Part shown: positions 8,412 to 18,227 of the stretch, one piece after another
Position numbering within the stretch: the stretch's first letter is position 1
Layout: every line of letters starts with the position of its first letter
Program-made: the position numbers and the translations under genes
Notes under the pieces: generated by a model
Told to the model about the DNA's origin: nothing
What the model saw: only the letters and a program-made list of their open reading frames with translations
The model's database searches: none
Assembly (NCBI GenBank): GCA_022511125.1
Contig: JAFLSD010000007.1
Location: 79,457 to 143,456, forward strand
Direction of reading: 5' to 3'
DNA: 64,000 nucleotides
Source of the DNA: Paramuribaculum sp.
Lineage (GTDB): Bacteria > Bacteroidota > Bacteroidia > Bacteroidales > Muribaculaceae

Positions 8412-11084
8412 ATGAGCGAAGACTACAGTAAAGAAGATTTTGAGGAGGAAAACGAAGAAGCTACCGAAGGCGGCTTTTCGTCGATGCTCGTAGATCTCAG
8501 CGACGATGTGGTGAAACATCAGCTCAGAGGCATGTTTCAGAGCTGGTATCTCGACTATGCCTCCTACACTATTCTCGACCGAGCCATCCCGCATATTGCC
8601 GATGGACTGAAGCCCGTGCAGCGTCGACTGCTCCACGTCATGAAACGTCTCGACGACGACCGCTTCATCAAAGTAGCGAATATCGTTGGCGCAACAATGG
8701 CCTATCATCCTCACGGCGACTCTTCGATTTACGGTGCTCTCGTTCAGCTCGGACAGAAAAATCTTCTTGTTGAAACGCAAGGTAACTGGGGCAATCCCTT
8801 GACAGGCGATTCGGCTGCAGCAGCACGTTATATCGAAGCTCGTTTGTCGTCTTTCGCTCTTGATGTTCTTTACAATCCTAAAGTTACCGAGTGGACGCCC
8901 AGCTACGACGGAAGGAGCAAAGAGCCCGTGACGCTGCCCTGTAAGTTCCCCATCCTGCTCGTCCACGGAGTGGGAGGTATAGCCGCCGGTCTTTCGTCGC
9001 TCATCCTCCCGCATAACTTCAATGAGATAACGGATGCGGCTATAGCTTATTTGCGAGGCGAGGAGTTCACTCTCTATCCCGATTTCCCAACAGGTGGTTT
9101 TGTCGATGTATCGCGTTACAACGACGGTGCACGTGGAGGTAAGATCAGAGTACGCGCTAAGATAGAAAAAGTCGACAATAAGACACTCGCCATCACTGAA
9201 ATCCCTTTCGGGATGACGAGCAAATCACTCATCGAATCAATCATCAAGGCCAACGACAAAGGGAAAATCAAAATCAAGAAAGTCGACGATTATACATCCT
9301 CCTCCGCAAGAATCCTCGTAAGTCTCCAACCCGGAACTTCAAGCGACAAGGCCATTGACGCGCTCTATGCATTTACCGACTGCGAGCTGCCTATTTCCCC
9401 CAACTGCTGCGTGATCTACGACAACAAGCCCCATTTCTTGGGCGTCAGCGATGTGCTACGCAACAACGTCGAGAACACTAAACGCATTTTCAAAGCCGAA
9501 CTTGAAATACAACTTGGAGAAGTCCGCGAACAGCTCAATTTCGCCTCACTGGAGCGCATATTCATCGAAGAACGCATCTATAAGGATAAAGAGTTTGAGG
9601 ATAGCCGATCGAATCAGGAGGCGGTGCGACATATAGCCAAAAGGCTCGAAAAATGGAAAGACAAGTTTATCCGCGAAATAACCGATGATGATATACTGCG
9701 TCTCCTCGAAATCAAAATGCAGCGCATCCTCAAGTTCAATTCGCAGAAAGCCGACGAACAGATAGCTGCATATAACGCTAAAATCGAAGAGATAAAGAAA
9801 AATCTCGCTTCACTGACGGATTACACTATCCGATGGTTTGAAAATCTGAAGAAAAAATACGGCGAAGAATATCCGCGACGCACGGTCATAAGGAACTTCG
9901 ACAATATCCAGGCTGCCACCGTGGCCGAAGCTAACGAAAAGCTCTATTTCGACAAGAAAGAAGGTTTCATTGGCACGGCTCTCAAAGGCGACGACGCTGA
10001 ATTTCTTTTCACTTGCTCCTCAATTGACGATATCATCATCTTTTATAAGGATGGCCGTTATAAGGTCATAAAAGTTCAGGAAAAGGTTTCTGTCGGGAAA
10101 GACATCCTCCATATCGGACTATTCAACAAAAACGATGTCCGCACTATTTACAACGTCATATATCAGGACGGAAAAGGAGGCACCTACTATATGAAACGTT
10201 TCAATGTGACCGGAGTGAACCGCGACAAGGAGTATAATCTCACCCAGGGAAAACCAGGAAGCAAAATCGTCTGGTTCACGGCCAACCCCAACGGAGAGGC
10301 CGAGATAGTAAAAGTGACTCTAAAACCGAAAGCGCGTCTTAAAACGCTCCAGTTCGATGTAGATTTCGCCGACCTCGCCATTAAAGGCAAAGCTTCCATG
10401 GGCAACATAGTAACCAAAAACGAAGCCCATAGCTTCCGGCTCAAGGAGAAAGGACAGTCTACCCTCGGAGGGCGTCAGGTTTGGTTCGACCCCGATGTCT
10501 TAAGGCTTAATTATGATGGTCGAGGAGACTACCTCGGCGAGTTCGGTCCCACAGATCAGGTTCTCGTAATACTCAAAAACGGAGAATTTTATACAACAAA
10601 CTTCGACGCTGCCAATCATTATGAGGACAATATACTAAAAATCGAACGTTTCAGGCCTCAACACGTTTGGTCGGCCGTTCTTTTCGACGCCGATCAGGGT
10701 TACCCCTATCTGAAACGATTCGTTTTCGAATCCACGGCAAAAAAACAGAGATTTATAGGTGAAAACCCCAAATCCGAACTGATCCTTCTTAGCGATGCTC
10801 CGGGAGCGCGCTTCATGGTCGTTTTCGGTGGAGTTGATGCCGAGCGTGAGCCCTTGACTGTCGACGCAGTCGATTTTATCGGAGTAAAATCATTCCGGGC
10901 AAAAGGTAAACGACTGTCGAATCTCAAAGTGGAGGAAATAGTGGAAATCGACCCGAGAGAAGTGGAGCAGATCGAGGATGAGGCCGTTGATGATGTTGCA
11001 GAAGCCGACACGGAGGAAACGGAAGAAGATCGCTCCGACGACGAAGTAAGAGACGAGTTAACGGGACAGCAAAGGATATTCTGA
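8412..11084 (+). CDS. parC: DNA topoisomerase IV subunit A
   Basis: Type IIA topoisomerase breakage-reunion subunit. The 890-aa protein has the N-terminal winged-helix core (SWYLDYASYTILDRAIPHI) and the catalytic tyrosine Y140 in AAAARYIEARLS. A coiled-coil segment lies around 400-480. A C-terminal beta-propeller region follows, without the canonical GyrA box QRRGGKG, which favours ParC over GyrA. The last 45 residues are strongly acidic. No parE or gyrB partner is in the window. Its stop overlaps the next start by one base, so the DUF3316-like protein and the S41 protease are probably co-transcribed with it. Confidence 0.9.
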   Translation: MSEDYSKEDFEEENEEATEGGFSSMLVDLSDDVVKHQLRGMFQSWYLDYASYTILDRAIPHIADGLKPVQRRLLHVMKRLDDDRFIKVANIVGATMAYHPHGDSSIYGALVQLGQKNLLVETQGNWGNPLTGDSAAAARYIEARLSSFALDVLYNPKVTEWTPSYDGRSKEPVTLPCKFPILLVHGVGGIAAGLSSLILPHNFNEITDAAIAYLRGEEFTLYPDFPTGGFVDVSRYNDGARGGKIRVRAKIEKVDNKTLAITEIPFGMTSKSLIESIIKANDKGKIKIKKVDDYTSSSARILVSLQPGTSSDKAIDALYAFTDCELPISPNCCVIYDNKPHFLGVSDVLRNNVENTKRIFKAELEIQLGEVREQLNFASLERIFIEERIYKDKEFEDSRSNQEAVRHIAKRLEKWKDKFIREITDDDILRLLEIKMQRILKFNSQKADEQIAAYNAKIEEIKKNLASLTDYTIRWFENLKKKYGEEYPRRTVIRNFDNIQAATVAEANEKLYFDKKEGFIGTALKGDDAEFLFTCSSIDDIIIFYKDGRYKVIKVQEKVSVGKDILHIGLFNKNDVRTIYNVIYQDGKGGTYYMKRFNVTGVNRDKEYNLTQGKPGSKIVWFTANPNGEAEIVKVTLKPKARLKTLQFDVDFADLAIKGKASMGNIVTKNEAHSFRLKEKGQSTLGGRQVWFDPDVLRLNYDGRGDYLGEFGPTDQVLVILKNGEFYTTNFDAANHYEDNILKIERFRPQHVWSAVLFDADQGYPYLKRFVFESTAKKQRFIGENPKSELILLSDAPGARFMVVFGGVDAEREPLTVDAVDFIGVKSFRAKGKRLSNLKVEEIVEIDPREVEQIEDEAVDDVAEADTEETEEDRSDDEVRDELTGQQRIF

Positions 11085-11980
11085 TGGCGCTTTTCAAGGC
11101 GAAAATAGTTCGCGGGCTCTTCATGATGTTTATGGCGATTTCTGTCGCTATGCCACTCAAAGCGCAATCCGATTCAATTACCGCCGAAAACTCCTCTTGC
11201 GATATTATCCGACCTGTCATGTCAGCCTATACCATTGAAGCGGGTGGTTCAAATCTGGCTGATACATATCTTTCGCCTATAAAATATTCGGGATGGGCTC
11301 TGGGGCTTCGATATGAACGAATGCAGGCAATGAAATTCAATCCCGAAAATTGGATAATGAAACTGACTGCCGACATTCATCTCGACCGCACGCTCAACAA
11401 AGTAGGAAACGCAACAATGTGGTATGCCGGAGTTGCATTCGAGTGGGGCATGACCCGCAGATATTCAATCACACCGTCATTGACTTTAGGCTATGGCGGC
11501 TCGGCCTCTTTAAACGCCGGTTGCCTCTATACACAAAGAAACGGAAACAACCCCGCATCAGCTAAAGCCGCCCTTACTCTCAATCTCACCGGTTTCGCAG
11601 CCTGGTCTCTGAAAGTTGGTTCACTTCCTGTCACACTGATCTACCAACCAGTTCTCCCCGTGACGGGCATCTTCTTTTCGCCCGACTACGGCGAACTCTA
11701 CTATGAAATTTTCCTCGGTAACCACACAGGTCTTGTCCATCCTGCATGGTGGGGTAACTATTTCTCGCTCAATAATCGTCTTACTGCCGATCTACATTTC
11801 GGCTCCACATCTCTTAGGATAGGTTATGCATGCAATATCCTTTCGACAAAAGTAAGCAATATCACTACACGGATGGTCACAAACGAAGCGATTCTCGGTA
11901 TTTCCGGCGAATGGATTTCCCTCAATCCGCGGAAAAGTCTCAGTAAGAAAGCTAAAATAATCAGAGCCGCATGGAAATGA
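11084..11980 (+). CDS. Exported DUF3316-like protein
   Basis: The 298-aa product has an N-terminal signal peptide ending near PLKAQ. Alternating hydrophobic strands and aromatic residues (WIMKLTADIHL, MWYAGVAFEW, TLTLGYGGSA) suggest an outer-membrane or periplasmic beta-barrel. The stretch EAGGSNLADTYLSPIKYSG resembles the Bacteroidetes family DUF3316 as I remember it; I could not verify this. It lies between parC (1-nt overlap) and an S41 protease (10-nt overlap), so all three share a transcript. Function unknown. Confidence 0.65.
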   Translation: MALFKAKIVRGLFMMFMAISVAMPLKAQSDSITAENSSCDIIRPVMSAYTIEAGGSNLADTYLSPIKYSGWALGLRYERMQAMKFNPENWIMKLTADIHLDRTLNKVGNATMWYAGVAFEWGMTRRYSITPSLTLGYGGSASLNAGCLYTQRNGNNPASAKAALTLNLTGFAAWSLKVGSLPVTLIYQPVLPVTGIFFSPDYGELYYEIFLGNHTGLVHPAWWGNYFSLNNRLTADLHFGSTSLRIGYACNILSTKVSNITTRMVTNEAILGISGEWISLNPRKSLSKKAKIIRAAWK

Positions 11981-13014
11981 AAAAATCTTTTTTGCAGTCT
12001 ACACTCACAGCTTTCTTTCTAATGACAGTCCTCCTGACGGGATGTCATCCGATTGAAGAGTATGAAAACAATAATGTCGGTAATTTCGAGGCTCTTTGGG
12101 CTGTTATCGACCAACATTACTGTTTCCTCGATGAAAAAGGAGTAGATTGGGATGCTGTTTATGAGAAATATAAACCTCAGGTCAATTCCACACTCGGACG
12201 GCAAAATCTGTTCATCATTCTCGCTGACATGCTCGATGAGTTGAAAGACGGCCACGTCAACCTATCCGCCCCTTTCGAAACGTCATATTACAGGAAATGG
12301 TGGAGCGATTATCCACAGAACTTCGATCAGCGGATTATCGAGCAATATTATTTCAACTTCGATTATAGATCCGTAGGTTCCGTATTCTACGGATGGTTAC
12401 CACAAGGTATCGGCTATATTCGCTATCCCTCCTTTTCTGCTTCTTTAGGCGCAGGAAATATCGATTATATACTTAGCTATTTCAGTAAGGCGCCCGCACT
12501 TATCATAGATATTCGCGACAATGGCGGAGGAGAGGTGCTTGCTGCCGACGATCTCATAGGGCGTTTTATCTCCGGGCGCACCCTCGCCGGATATATTTGC
12601 CATAAAACCGGACCGGGACATAACGATTTCTCCGATCCGAACCCCATCTATATTGACACACCCAAAGGTGGACATCTGCTTTGGAATAAGCCGGTGGTGG
12701 TGCTCACGAACCGAAGCACATTTTCCGCGGCCAATTATTTCACTATGGTAATGAAAAATCTTCCACAGGTCACTGTCATAGGAGCGACTACAGGAGGAGG
12801 CTGCGGTATGCCTTTCAGCTCGGAGCTTCCCAACGGATGGGGGGTGCGGTTCTCGGCCTGTCCCGTTTATGACGTCAACGGAGTTTGCACGGAGTTCGGA
12901 GTGGAGCCATCCGAAGGTTGTCAGGTTGATATGGATCCCGTCGCTGCTTTCTATGGCCACGACACAATTCTCGATTTTGCCGTGGACTACCTCACCGGCA
13001 AAGTTTCACTTTGA
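11971..13014 (+). CDS. S41-family (tail-specific/tricorn-like) peptidase, lipoprotein
   Basis: The 347-aa product has a type II signal peptide with lipobox LLTGC and Cys25. The S41 core begins near residue 135 (GIGYIRYPSFSA). IDIRDNGGGE is the typical oxyanion-side motif, and the nucleophile is S252 in STFSAANYF, followed by GATTGGG. No PDZ domain is evident, unlike CtpA-type proteases. The start overlaps the upstream gene by 10 nt; an in-frame ATG at 11977 is equally possible. It ends 3 nt before the convergent trpA stop. The peptide substrate is unknown. Confidence 0.85.
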   Translation: MEMKKSFLQSTLTAFFLMTVLLTGCHPIEEYENNNVGNFEALWAVIDQHYCFLDEKGVDWDAVYEKYKPQVNSTLGRQNLFIILADMLDELKDGHVNLSAPFETSYYRKWWSDYPQNFDQRIIEQYYFNFDYRSVGSVFYGWLPQGIGYIRYPSFSASLGAGNIDYILSYFSKAPALIIDIRDNGGGEVLAADDLIGRFISGRTLAGYICHKTGPGHNDFSDPNPIYIDTPKGGHLLWNKPVVVLTNRSTFSAANYFTMVMKNLPQVTVIGATTGGGCGMPFSSELPNGWGVRFSACPVYDVNGVCTEFGVEPSEGCQVDMDPVAAFYGHDTILDFAVDYLTGKVSL

Positions 13015-13017
13015 GTG

Positions 13018-13803
13018 CTACCCGATACCTAATGTTTTTGTGAGGTCTTCTACAGCCTCCCTTACGGTATTGTTTCTTTCCAGACATTTTATGAAGAGCG
13101 ACCCTATGATCGCGCCCGATGAATAGCACCATGCTTCACGCAACGTGTCTGGATTGGAAATACCGAATCCTATCAGACGCGGATGCTTCAGTTCTAAGCC
13201 GTCTATGCGTTTGAAATAATCCAATTGTTCGTCCGAAAATCTGTCCTTCGTTCCGGTAGTCGAAGCTGACGAAACCATGTAGATGAAACCGTCGCAATTC
13301 TCGTCGATCAGTCTCACTCTATCTTCCGATGTCTCCGGAGTGATCAGCATTATCATCGGTATGCCGAATTCTTCGCATAGAGGCTTGAAATCACTCAGGT
13401 AATCTTCAAAAGGCAAATCGGGAACAATCATTGCGTCTATCCCGGCTTCACGGCAATCCTCAAAAAGTTTTCTGAATCCGTACTGCATAAATGGATTCAG
13501 GTAGCCCATCAAAACGAAAGGCATTTCTTCCGATATTTTCCGCGCTTTCTTAGTCTGTTCCAGCAGTAGGCGAAGATTCATTCCGTTACGCAGAGCTATC
13601 GTACTGCTGTGTTGGATCACAGGTCCGTCAGCCATTGGATCTGAAAAAGGCACACCGATTTCCACCATATCGACTCCACCGCGAGCCAATTCGCGTATTG
13701 TTTCTTCCATACTGTCGGACTTCGGAAAGCCGCACGTGAAATATATCGAAAGAATATCTCTATTTTTTCTCCCAAAAAGGGATTCCAGTCGGTTCGTTTT
13801 CAT
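13018..13803 (-). CDS. trpA: Tryptophan synthase alpha chain
   Basis: Cleaves indole-3-glycerol phosphate to indole, which is channelled to TrpB. The 261-aa TIM barrel carries the two catalytic acids E48 (VDMVEIGVPFSD) and D59 (DPMADGP), matching E49 and D60 of the Salmonella enzyme. GFGISNPDTL forms the phosphate-binding region. It is the last gene of the operon and its first 44 nt overlap the end of trpF, which indicates tight translational coupling. Confidence 0.95.
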   Translation of the reverse strand: MKTNRLESLFGRKNRDILSIYFTCGFPKSDSMEETIRELARGGVDMVEIGVPFSDPMADGPVIQHSSTIALRNGMNLRLLLEQTKKARKISEEMPFVLMGYLNPFMQYGFRKLFEDCREAGIDAMIVPDLPFEDYLSDFKPLCEEFGIPMIMLITPETSEDRVRLIDENCDGFIYMVSSASTTGTKDRFSDEQLDYFKRIDGLELKHPRLIGFGISNPDTLREAWCYSSGAIIGSLFIKCLERNNTVREAVEDLTKTLGIG

Positions 13804-14470
13804 TGAATTTTCTTAAGGATAAGATAAAATGGGTAAGTTTGCGTATATCTTTTATTCCCGGTTCGGTTTCGAATCGTGAATTGATGTCAATGCCTGCCAT
13901 ATATGGTGTCATATTAGCTGTGATTGTTTCTACGTCGTTTTCTCCTATCCCCCCGCTCAAAAGATAGGGGGTCTGCAACGGATAGTTTCGTAACAGTTGC
14001 CAGTCAAATTTCCTGCCCGAGCCGCCATATCCTGCCGTTGGAGTATCGAATACGAAAAGAGTCACTCCCGCCTGTTCATATTCTTTCAATCTTTCGAAGT
14101 CGCTGTTGTCTTTCAGTCCTATGGCCTTGAAAACGACATACCCTTTTGCCGACAATCTCTGGCAGTCCGAGGGCTCCTCGTCGCCGTGAAGTTGAACTAT
14201 TCCAACACCATAATTTGTGCATATTTCTTCGATTTTGTCCGGAGTTTCGTTGACGAACACTCCCACCGGTCTGATATAATGGGGAAGGGTTCTTACGGCT
14301 TGAGGATCAAGACCTATCGCTGAGCGCGGTGACCGATCGTAGAAAATAAAACCCATGAGCATAGGAGTCAGGGCCGCTACCTGACTGATATTTTCCGGAT
14401 AGCGGTTGCCGCATACTTTTATCAGTCGTTCGCTGTGTCCCGAAAGGAATTTATACGGCCGCATTGACAA
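13760..14470 (-). CDS. trpF: Phosphoribosylanthranilate isomerase
   Basis: Amadori isomerase, third step from chorismate in this pathway. The 236-aa TIM barrel has IKVCGNRYPENI (catalytic Cys in KVCG, about residue 20), QLHGDEEPSDC, and the catalytic Asp in LFVFDTPTAGYGGSGRKFDW. The start overlaps the trpC end by 20 nt; an in-frame ATG two codons later (MRPYKF) is an alternative. It overlaps trpA downstream. It is a separate gene, not fused to trpC as in E. coli. Confidence 0.95.
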   Translation of the reverse strand: MSMRPYKFLSGHSERLIKVCGNRYPENISQVAALTPMLMGFIFYDRSPRSAIGLDPQAVRTLPHYIRPVGVFVNETPDKIEEICTNYGVGIVQLHGDEEPSDCQRLSAKGYVVFKAIGLKDNSDFERLKEYEQAGVTLFVFDTPTAGYGGSGRKFDWQLLRNYPLQTPYLLSGGIGENDVETITANMTPYMAGIDINSRFETEPGIKDIRKLTHFILSLRKFNENEPTGIPFWEKK

Positions 14471-15236
14471 AAGTTTTTAGTTTTTCCGACGGATCTTTAG
14501 CCGACATAAGAGCTTCACCTATGAGAAAACCGCGGAAACCTAAACTTCTCAACCTTTTCAGATCATCCGGAGTTTTGATTCCGCTTTCAGCTATTTTTAA
14601 AGTTCCCGAAGGAAGTTCTTTAATCATCGTTTCGCATTGCGTCAGATCTGTGTTGAAATTCGACAGATTTCTGTTGTTTACGCCCGTCATATCGGCGAGT
14701 TCGCTCCATTTGTCAAGTTCATCGCGGTCGTGGAGTTCAAGAAGCACTTCGAGTTGAAGGGAATGAGCGTATCTTATCAGTCTTTCTATCTCGTTTTTTG
14801 AAAGCACGGCGGCAATTAGCAGTATAGTGTCTGCACCATAAATCCGCGCTAAATCGATTTGATATTCGTCGATAATGAAATCTTTCCTCAACAGAGGAAG
14901 TTTCGTCACAGTCCTGGCTATTGCTAAGTCCGCGATTGAACCTCCGAAAAAAGGCGTATCGGTCAGAATGGAACAACCTGACGCGCCGGCAAACGAATAG
15001 CCGCTCACCGTTTCGCCTACCGACGCCATGGGAGCGATATCTCCTTTTGAAGGTGAACGCCGTTTGAATTCCGCTATGATTCCTGTCTTTGATGACAGCA
15101 ATCCTTCTTTCATGGATACAACCGGACGGACTGTGCGTTCTACAAGCTTCGACAGTCCTTCTGGTGGCACTATCCTTTTCATTGCGTCCAATTCCCTGCG
15201 TTTTGTTGCTATGATTCTTCTTAATATATCCTCCAT
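14451..15236 (-). CDS. trpC: Indole-3-glycerol-phosphate synthase
   Basis: Closes the indole ring. The 261-aa TIM barrel has IIAEFKRRSPSKG (phosphate and catalytic Lys/Glu region), LLRKDFIIDEYQI with the catalytic lysine, and ALMSAKDP at the end. I placed the start at the ATG at 15236 (MEDILRRIIATK). An open frame extends 52 codons further upstream, but that part is antisense-like and overlaps the end of trpD. It starts 11 nt after trpD and overlaps trpF by 20 nt. Confidence 0.95.
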   Translation of the reverse strand: MEDILRRIIATKRRELDAMKRIVPPEGLSKLVERTVRPVVSMKEGLLSSKTGIIAEFKRRSPSKGDIAPMASVGETVSGYSFAGASGCSILTDTPFFGGSIADLAIARTVTKLPLLRKDFIIDEYQIDLARIYGADTILLIAAVLSKNEIERLIRYAHSLQLEVLLELHDRDELDKWSELADMTGVNNRNLSNFNTDLTQCETMIKELPSGTLKIAESGIKTPDDLKRLRSLGFRGFLIGEALMSAKDPSEKLKTFVNAAV

Positions 15237-15247
15237 AAAACCATGAA

Positions 15248-16243
15248 TTATGAGTTGATTTTTAAAAATGTTTGAAAAGCGTCGAGGGCTCTTCCTTCCT
15301 CCAGCGATTCCGTCGCCTCCTTTAAAGCCTCTTCGAGCGATAACTCGGGGTCGAGTGTTCTTATTGCAAAAGCGGCGTTGGCCACAACGCAATTTTTCTG
15401 AGCTTCCGTTGCTTTTCCGCTCAACACATTGTCGAATATTGCTGAAGCGTCTGCTATTGTTTTGCCACCGTAAAGAGCCTCCTGGGTAGCCGTTTCAAAA
15501 CCGATATCTTCCGGACGATAAACAAATTCACCTTCCGGCGACGAAACTTTGAACTCCGATGTCAGTGATATTTCGTCATATCCGTCAAGCGAATGCACTA
15601 TCGTACAGTCTATATTTTCCTGTTCTGCTATATATTTATATAACCTCATGAGCTTGAGATTGTAGACGCCTAATAGCTGATATTCTGGCATAACCGGATT
15701 GACTAAAGGCCCGAGCATATTGAAAAAAGTTCTCACGCCGAGAGCCTTCCTCACACCGGCCACACTTTTCAAAGCCGGGGAAAAGAAAGGTGCGTGAAGG
15801 TAGCATACGCCGCTCTTTTCCAATGAAAGACGGAGCTTGTCGATATCCGACGTGAACTTTACGCCATGATACTCAAGAACGTTGGAAGCACCTGATACGG
15901 AACTTGCACCGTAGTTGCCGTGTTTCACTACTTTTCTCCCTGTCCCTGCCACGACGAAACACGTGCAAGTAGATATGTTGAACGTATTCTTACCGTCACC
16001 GCCTGTCCCGACGATATCTATACATTTCACGTCTCCGAAATCCACTCGAAGACGCCGGTTTAGTATTGCGTCTCTGAAACCCGATAGCTCATCCGTCGTT
16101 ATACCACGCATCAGGAATACTGTCATAAAAGCCGCAAGTTGGGCGTCGTTATAAGTCCCGTCGGCTATCTTGAACAATACTTCGCGGGCCTCTTCACGTG
16201 AAAGGCTCGCATGGTCAAACATTTTATAAAGAAGCTTATTCAT
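15248..16243 (-). CDS. trpD: Anthranilate phosphoribosyltransferase
   Basis: Transfers phosphoribose from PRPP to anthranilate. The 331-aa protein shows the hallmark DIVGTGGDGKNTFNIST PRPP-binding loop (about residues 77-93), KHGNYGASSVSG, and the family signature RTFFNMLGPLVNP. It is not fused to the glutaminase domain; trpG is a separate gene 4 nt upstream. Length and motifs are regular. Confidence 0.96.
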   Translation of the reverse strand: MNKLLYKMFDHASLSREEAREVLFKIADGTYNDAQLAAFMTVFLMRGITTDELSGFRDAILNRRLRVDFGDVKCIDIVGTGGDGKNTFNISTCTCFVVAGTGRKVVKHGNYGASSVSGASNVLEYHGVKFTSDIDKLRLSLEKSGVCYLHAPFFSPALKSVAGVRKALGVRTFFNMLGPLVNPVMPEYQLLGVYNLKLMRLYKYIAEQENIDCTIVHSLDGYDEISLTSEFKVSSPEGEFVYRPEDIGFETATQEALYGGKTIADASAIFDNVLSGKATEAQKNCVVANAAFAIRTLDPELSLEEALKEATESLEEGRALDAFQTFLKINS

Positions 16244-16247
16244 TTTT

Positions 16248-16811
16248 TTAGTGTTTAAGCCAGTTTTCTATTATTCTGTTCCCTTCCGGTGTCAAGATTG
16301 ATTCCGGATGGAATTGAACTCCTCTCACGTCAAACTCTTTATGGCGTAAAGCCATCACGCAACCCTCTTTTGAAACGGCCGTGACCTCTAAATCTTCCGG
16401 GATGCTTTCCCTGTCTACAGCCCATGAGTGATAGCGTCCCACGTCTATCTTGTCAGGCAATGACTCGAAAATATAATCGGGTTTCACTATGTCTATCTCT
16501 GATTTGATTCCGTGGAACACCTCCGGCAAATTTATGAGGCTGCCGCCGAACCTCGCCGCTATTGCCTGATGGCCTAAACATACACCGAGAATGCTTTTCG
16601 ATTCCGCGTATTCTGCAAGCAGCTCTTTCAGTATGCCCGCTTCCGAAGGAATACCGGGCCCTGGAGAAATGATTATTTTGTCGTATTTTCCCGCTTCGCG
16701 CAGGTCTATTTGGTCGTTTCTCGCCACAGACGGTTCCACGCCGAGTGCTCTTACGGCATGTACGATATTGTAAGTAAACGAGTCGTAGTTATCGAATATC
16801 AAAAGTTTCAT
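16248..16811 (-). CDS. trpG: Anthranilate synthase component II (glutamine amidotransferase)
   Basis: Supplies ammonia to TrpE. The 187-aa class I amidotransferase has the nucleophile C78 in ILGVCLGHQAIA, an oxyanion-site PGPGIPSEAG, and the His-Glu pair in VQFHPESILT. It lies 12 nt after trpE and 4 nt before trpD. A role as the PabA of folate synthesis is also possible, as in other bacteria with one such gene, but no pabB is in the window. Confidence 0.93.
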   Translation of the reverse strand: MKLLIFDNYDSFTYNIVHAVRALGVEPSVARNDQIDLREAGKYDKIIISPGPGIPSEAGILKELLAEYAESKSILGVCLGHQAIAARFGGSLINLPEVFHGIKSEIDIVKPDYIFESLPDKIDVGRYHSWAVDRESIPEDLEVTAVSKEGCVMALRHKEFDVRGVQFHPESILTPEGNRIIENWLKH

Positions 16812-16823
16812 CTTTCAGCGGTT

Positions 16824-18227
16824 TTATTTGCCGAACTCTTCGGCATAGACGATTGCGCGTGATAGGGCGCCTAATTTATTGTTTGTCTCTTGAAGCTCAT
16901 TTTCCGGAATCGATCTCGCAACTATTCCTGCTCCGGCCTGAGAGTATAAGCGCCCGCCGCTACTCAAGAAGCTTCTTATGGTTATGGCCTGGTTCAGATC
17001 GCCGTTAAATCCTAAATAGCCGATACAGCCACCGTAGGTCACCCTTGAATGAGGTTCGATCTCGTCTATCAGTTGCATCGCTCTCACCTTCGGCGCTCCG
17101 CTTAAAGTTCCTGCAGGGAATGTGTCGGCAAACAGACGGTAGCGGTCAGAACCTTCCGGAAGTATAGCTTTAACGCGCGATACCATGTGGATCACATGGC
17201 TATAGAACTGGATCTGCCGCAGGAAATCGATTGAGACCGTCCCTCCCGACCTGCTGAGATCATTTCTCGCCAGATCCACGAGCATCACATGTTCCGCGTT
17301 TTCCTTTTCATCGGCCAGAAGGGCGGTAGCCAGCTCATGGTCGCGTCTGTCGTCGCCCGTTCTCTTGAATGTGCCCGCTATAGGATCGATAAAGGCTGTC
17401 CTCCCTGTAATTTTCAGGTGCGTTTCGGGCGACGATCCGAACACCTTGAAGTTGCCGAAATCGAAATAAAATAGGTAAGGTGAAGGATTTACCGAGCGCA
17501 GGGCTCTGTAAACGTTAAATTCGTCACCCGTAAACGCCCTTGAAAATCTCCGTGACAGAACTATTTGGAATACATCGCCCCGACGTGCGTGAGAAATTCC
17601 CTTTTTCACCATTTCCTTATATTCTCTGTCGGAAATGGGCGATTCTATGGTGCCGTCAGCGGAAAATCCGTATTGGCTCACGCAGTTGTTCCGAAGATTG
17701 GAAAGAAGATCGTCTATACCCGAACGGCTGTTTTCGTCAGGCAGGTTCTCTATGATCGTCATCTCGTTCTTAAAATGATTCACGGATATGATAAACCTGT
17801 ATAGAACGTACATCATGTCGGGTATCGACACGAATTTTGTTTCTCTTGGTGAGATTTCTACACTTTCGAAATACTTCACAGCATCGTATGCCGTGAAACC
17901 GAGCAGACCGTTTGTCAGTTCCTTTGCCGGACCTTCTACTGTAAAGGATTCCATATAGCTCCGTAGCTGTTCTACTACAGAAATGCCTGGCTTGATATCT
18001 ACCGAAGCCTCGATGCCGTTCGGATATTTCGTCTTTATTAATCCGTTGGTTACGCAGAAGTGCCCTATGGGTTCCACTCCTATAAGCGATGTGGAGTTTT
18101 GTGTCGTATGATAGTCGCTGCTCTCCAATAATGCCGACTGTGGAAACAGATCTCTGATCTTCAGATATATTCCTACAGGGGTCTCAAGATCAGAAGGAAC
18201 TGTCCGTATGTTGGTTCTTAATATCAT
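16824..18227 (-). CDS. trpE: Anthranilate synthase component I
   Basis: Converts chorismate to anthranilate, the committed step. In the 467-aa protein the N-terminal L33-L-E-S36 motif corresponds to the tryptophan feedback site, which predicts end-product inhibition. The chorismate-binding domain has [31 protein letters not shown] and [14 protein letters not shown]. The start overlaps the trpB stop by 4 nt (ATGA). Confidence 0.95.
   Translation of the reverse strand: MILRTNIRTVPSDLETPVGIYLKIRDLFPQSALLESSDYHTTQNSTSLIGVEPIGHFCVTNGLIKTKYPNGIEASVDIKPGISVVEQLRSYMESFTVEGPAKELTNGLLGFTAYDAVKYFESVEISPRETKFVSIPDMMYVLYRFIISVNHFKNEMTIIENLPDENSRSGIDDLLSNLRNNCVSQYGFSADGTIESPISDREYKEMVKKGISHARRGDVFQIVLSRRFSRAFTGDEFNVYRALRSVNPSPYLFYFDFGNFKVFGSSPETHLKITGRTAFIDPIAGTFKRTGDDRRDHELATALLADEKENAEHVMLVDLARNDLSRSGGTVSIDFLRQIQFYSHVIHMVSRVKAILPEGSDRYRLFADTFPAGTLSGAPKVRAMQLIDEIEPHSRVTYGGCIGYLGFNGDLNQAITIRSFLSSGGRLYSQAGAGIVARSIPENELQETNNKLGALSRAIVYAEEFGK

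Noticed and set aside
14451-15392. Longer TrpC beginning at 15392
   Set aside because: The additional 52 residues are Arg/Gly-rich, overlap trpD and have no TrpC similarity. The ATG at 15236 gives the normal length.
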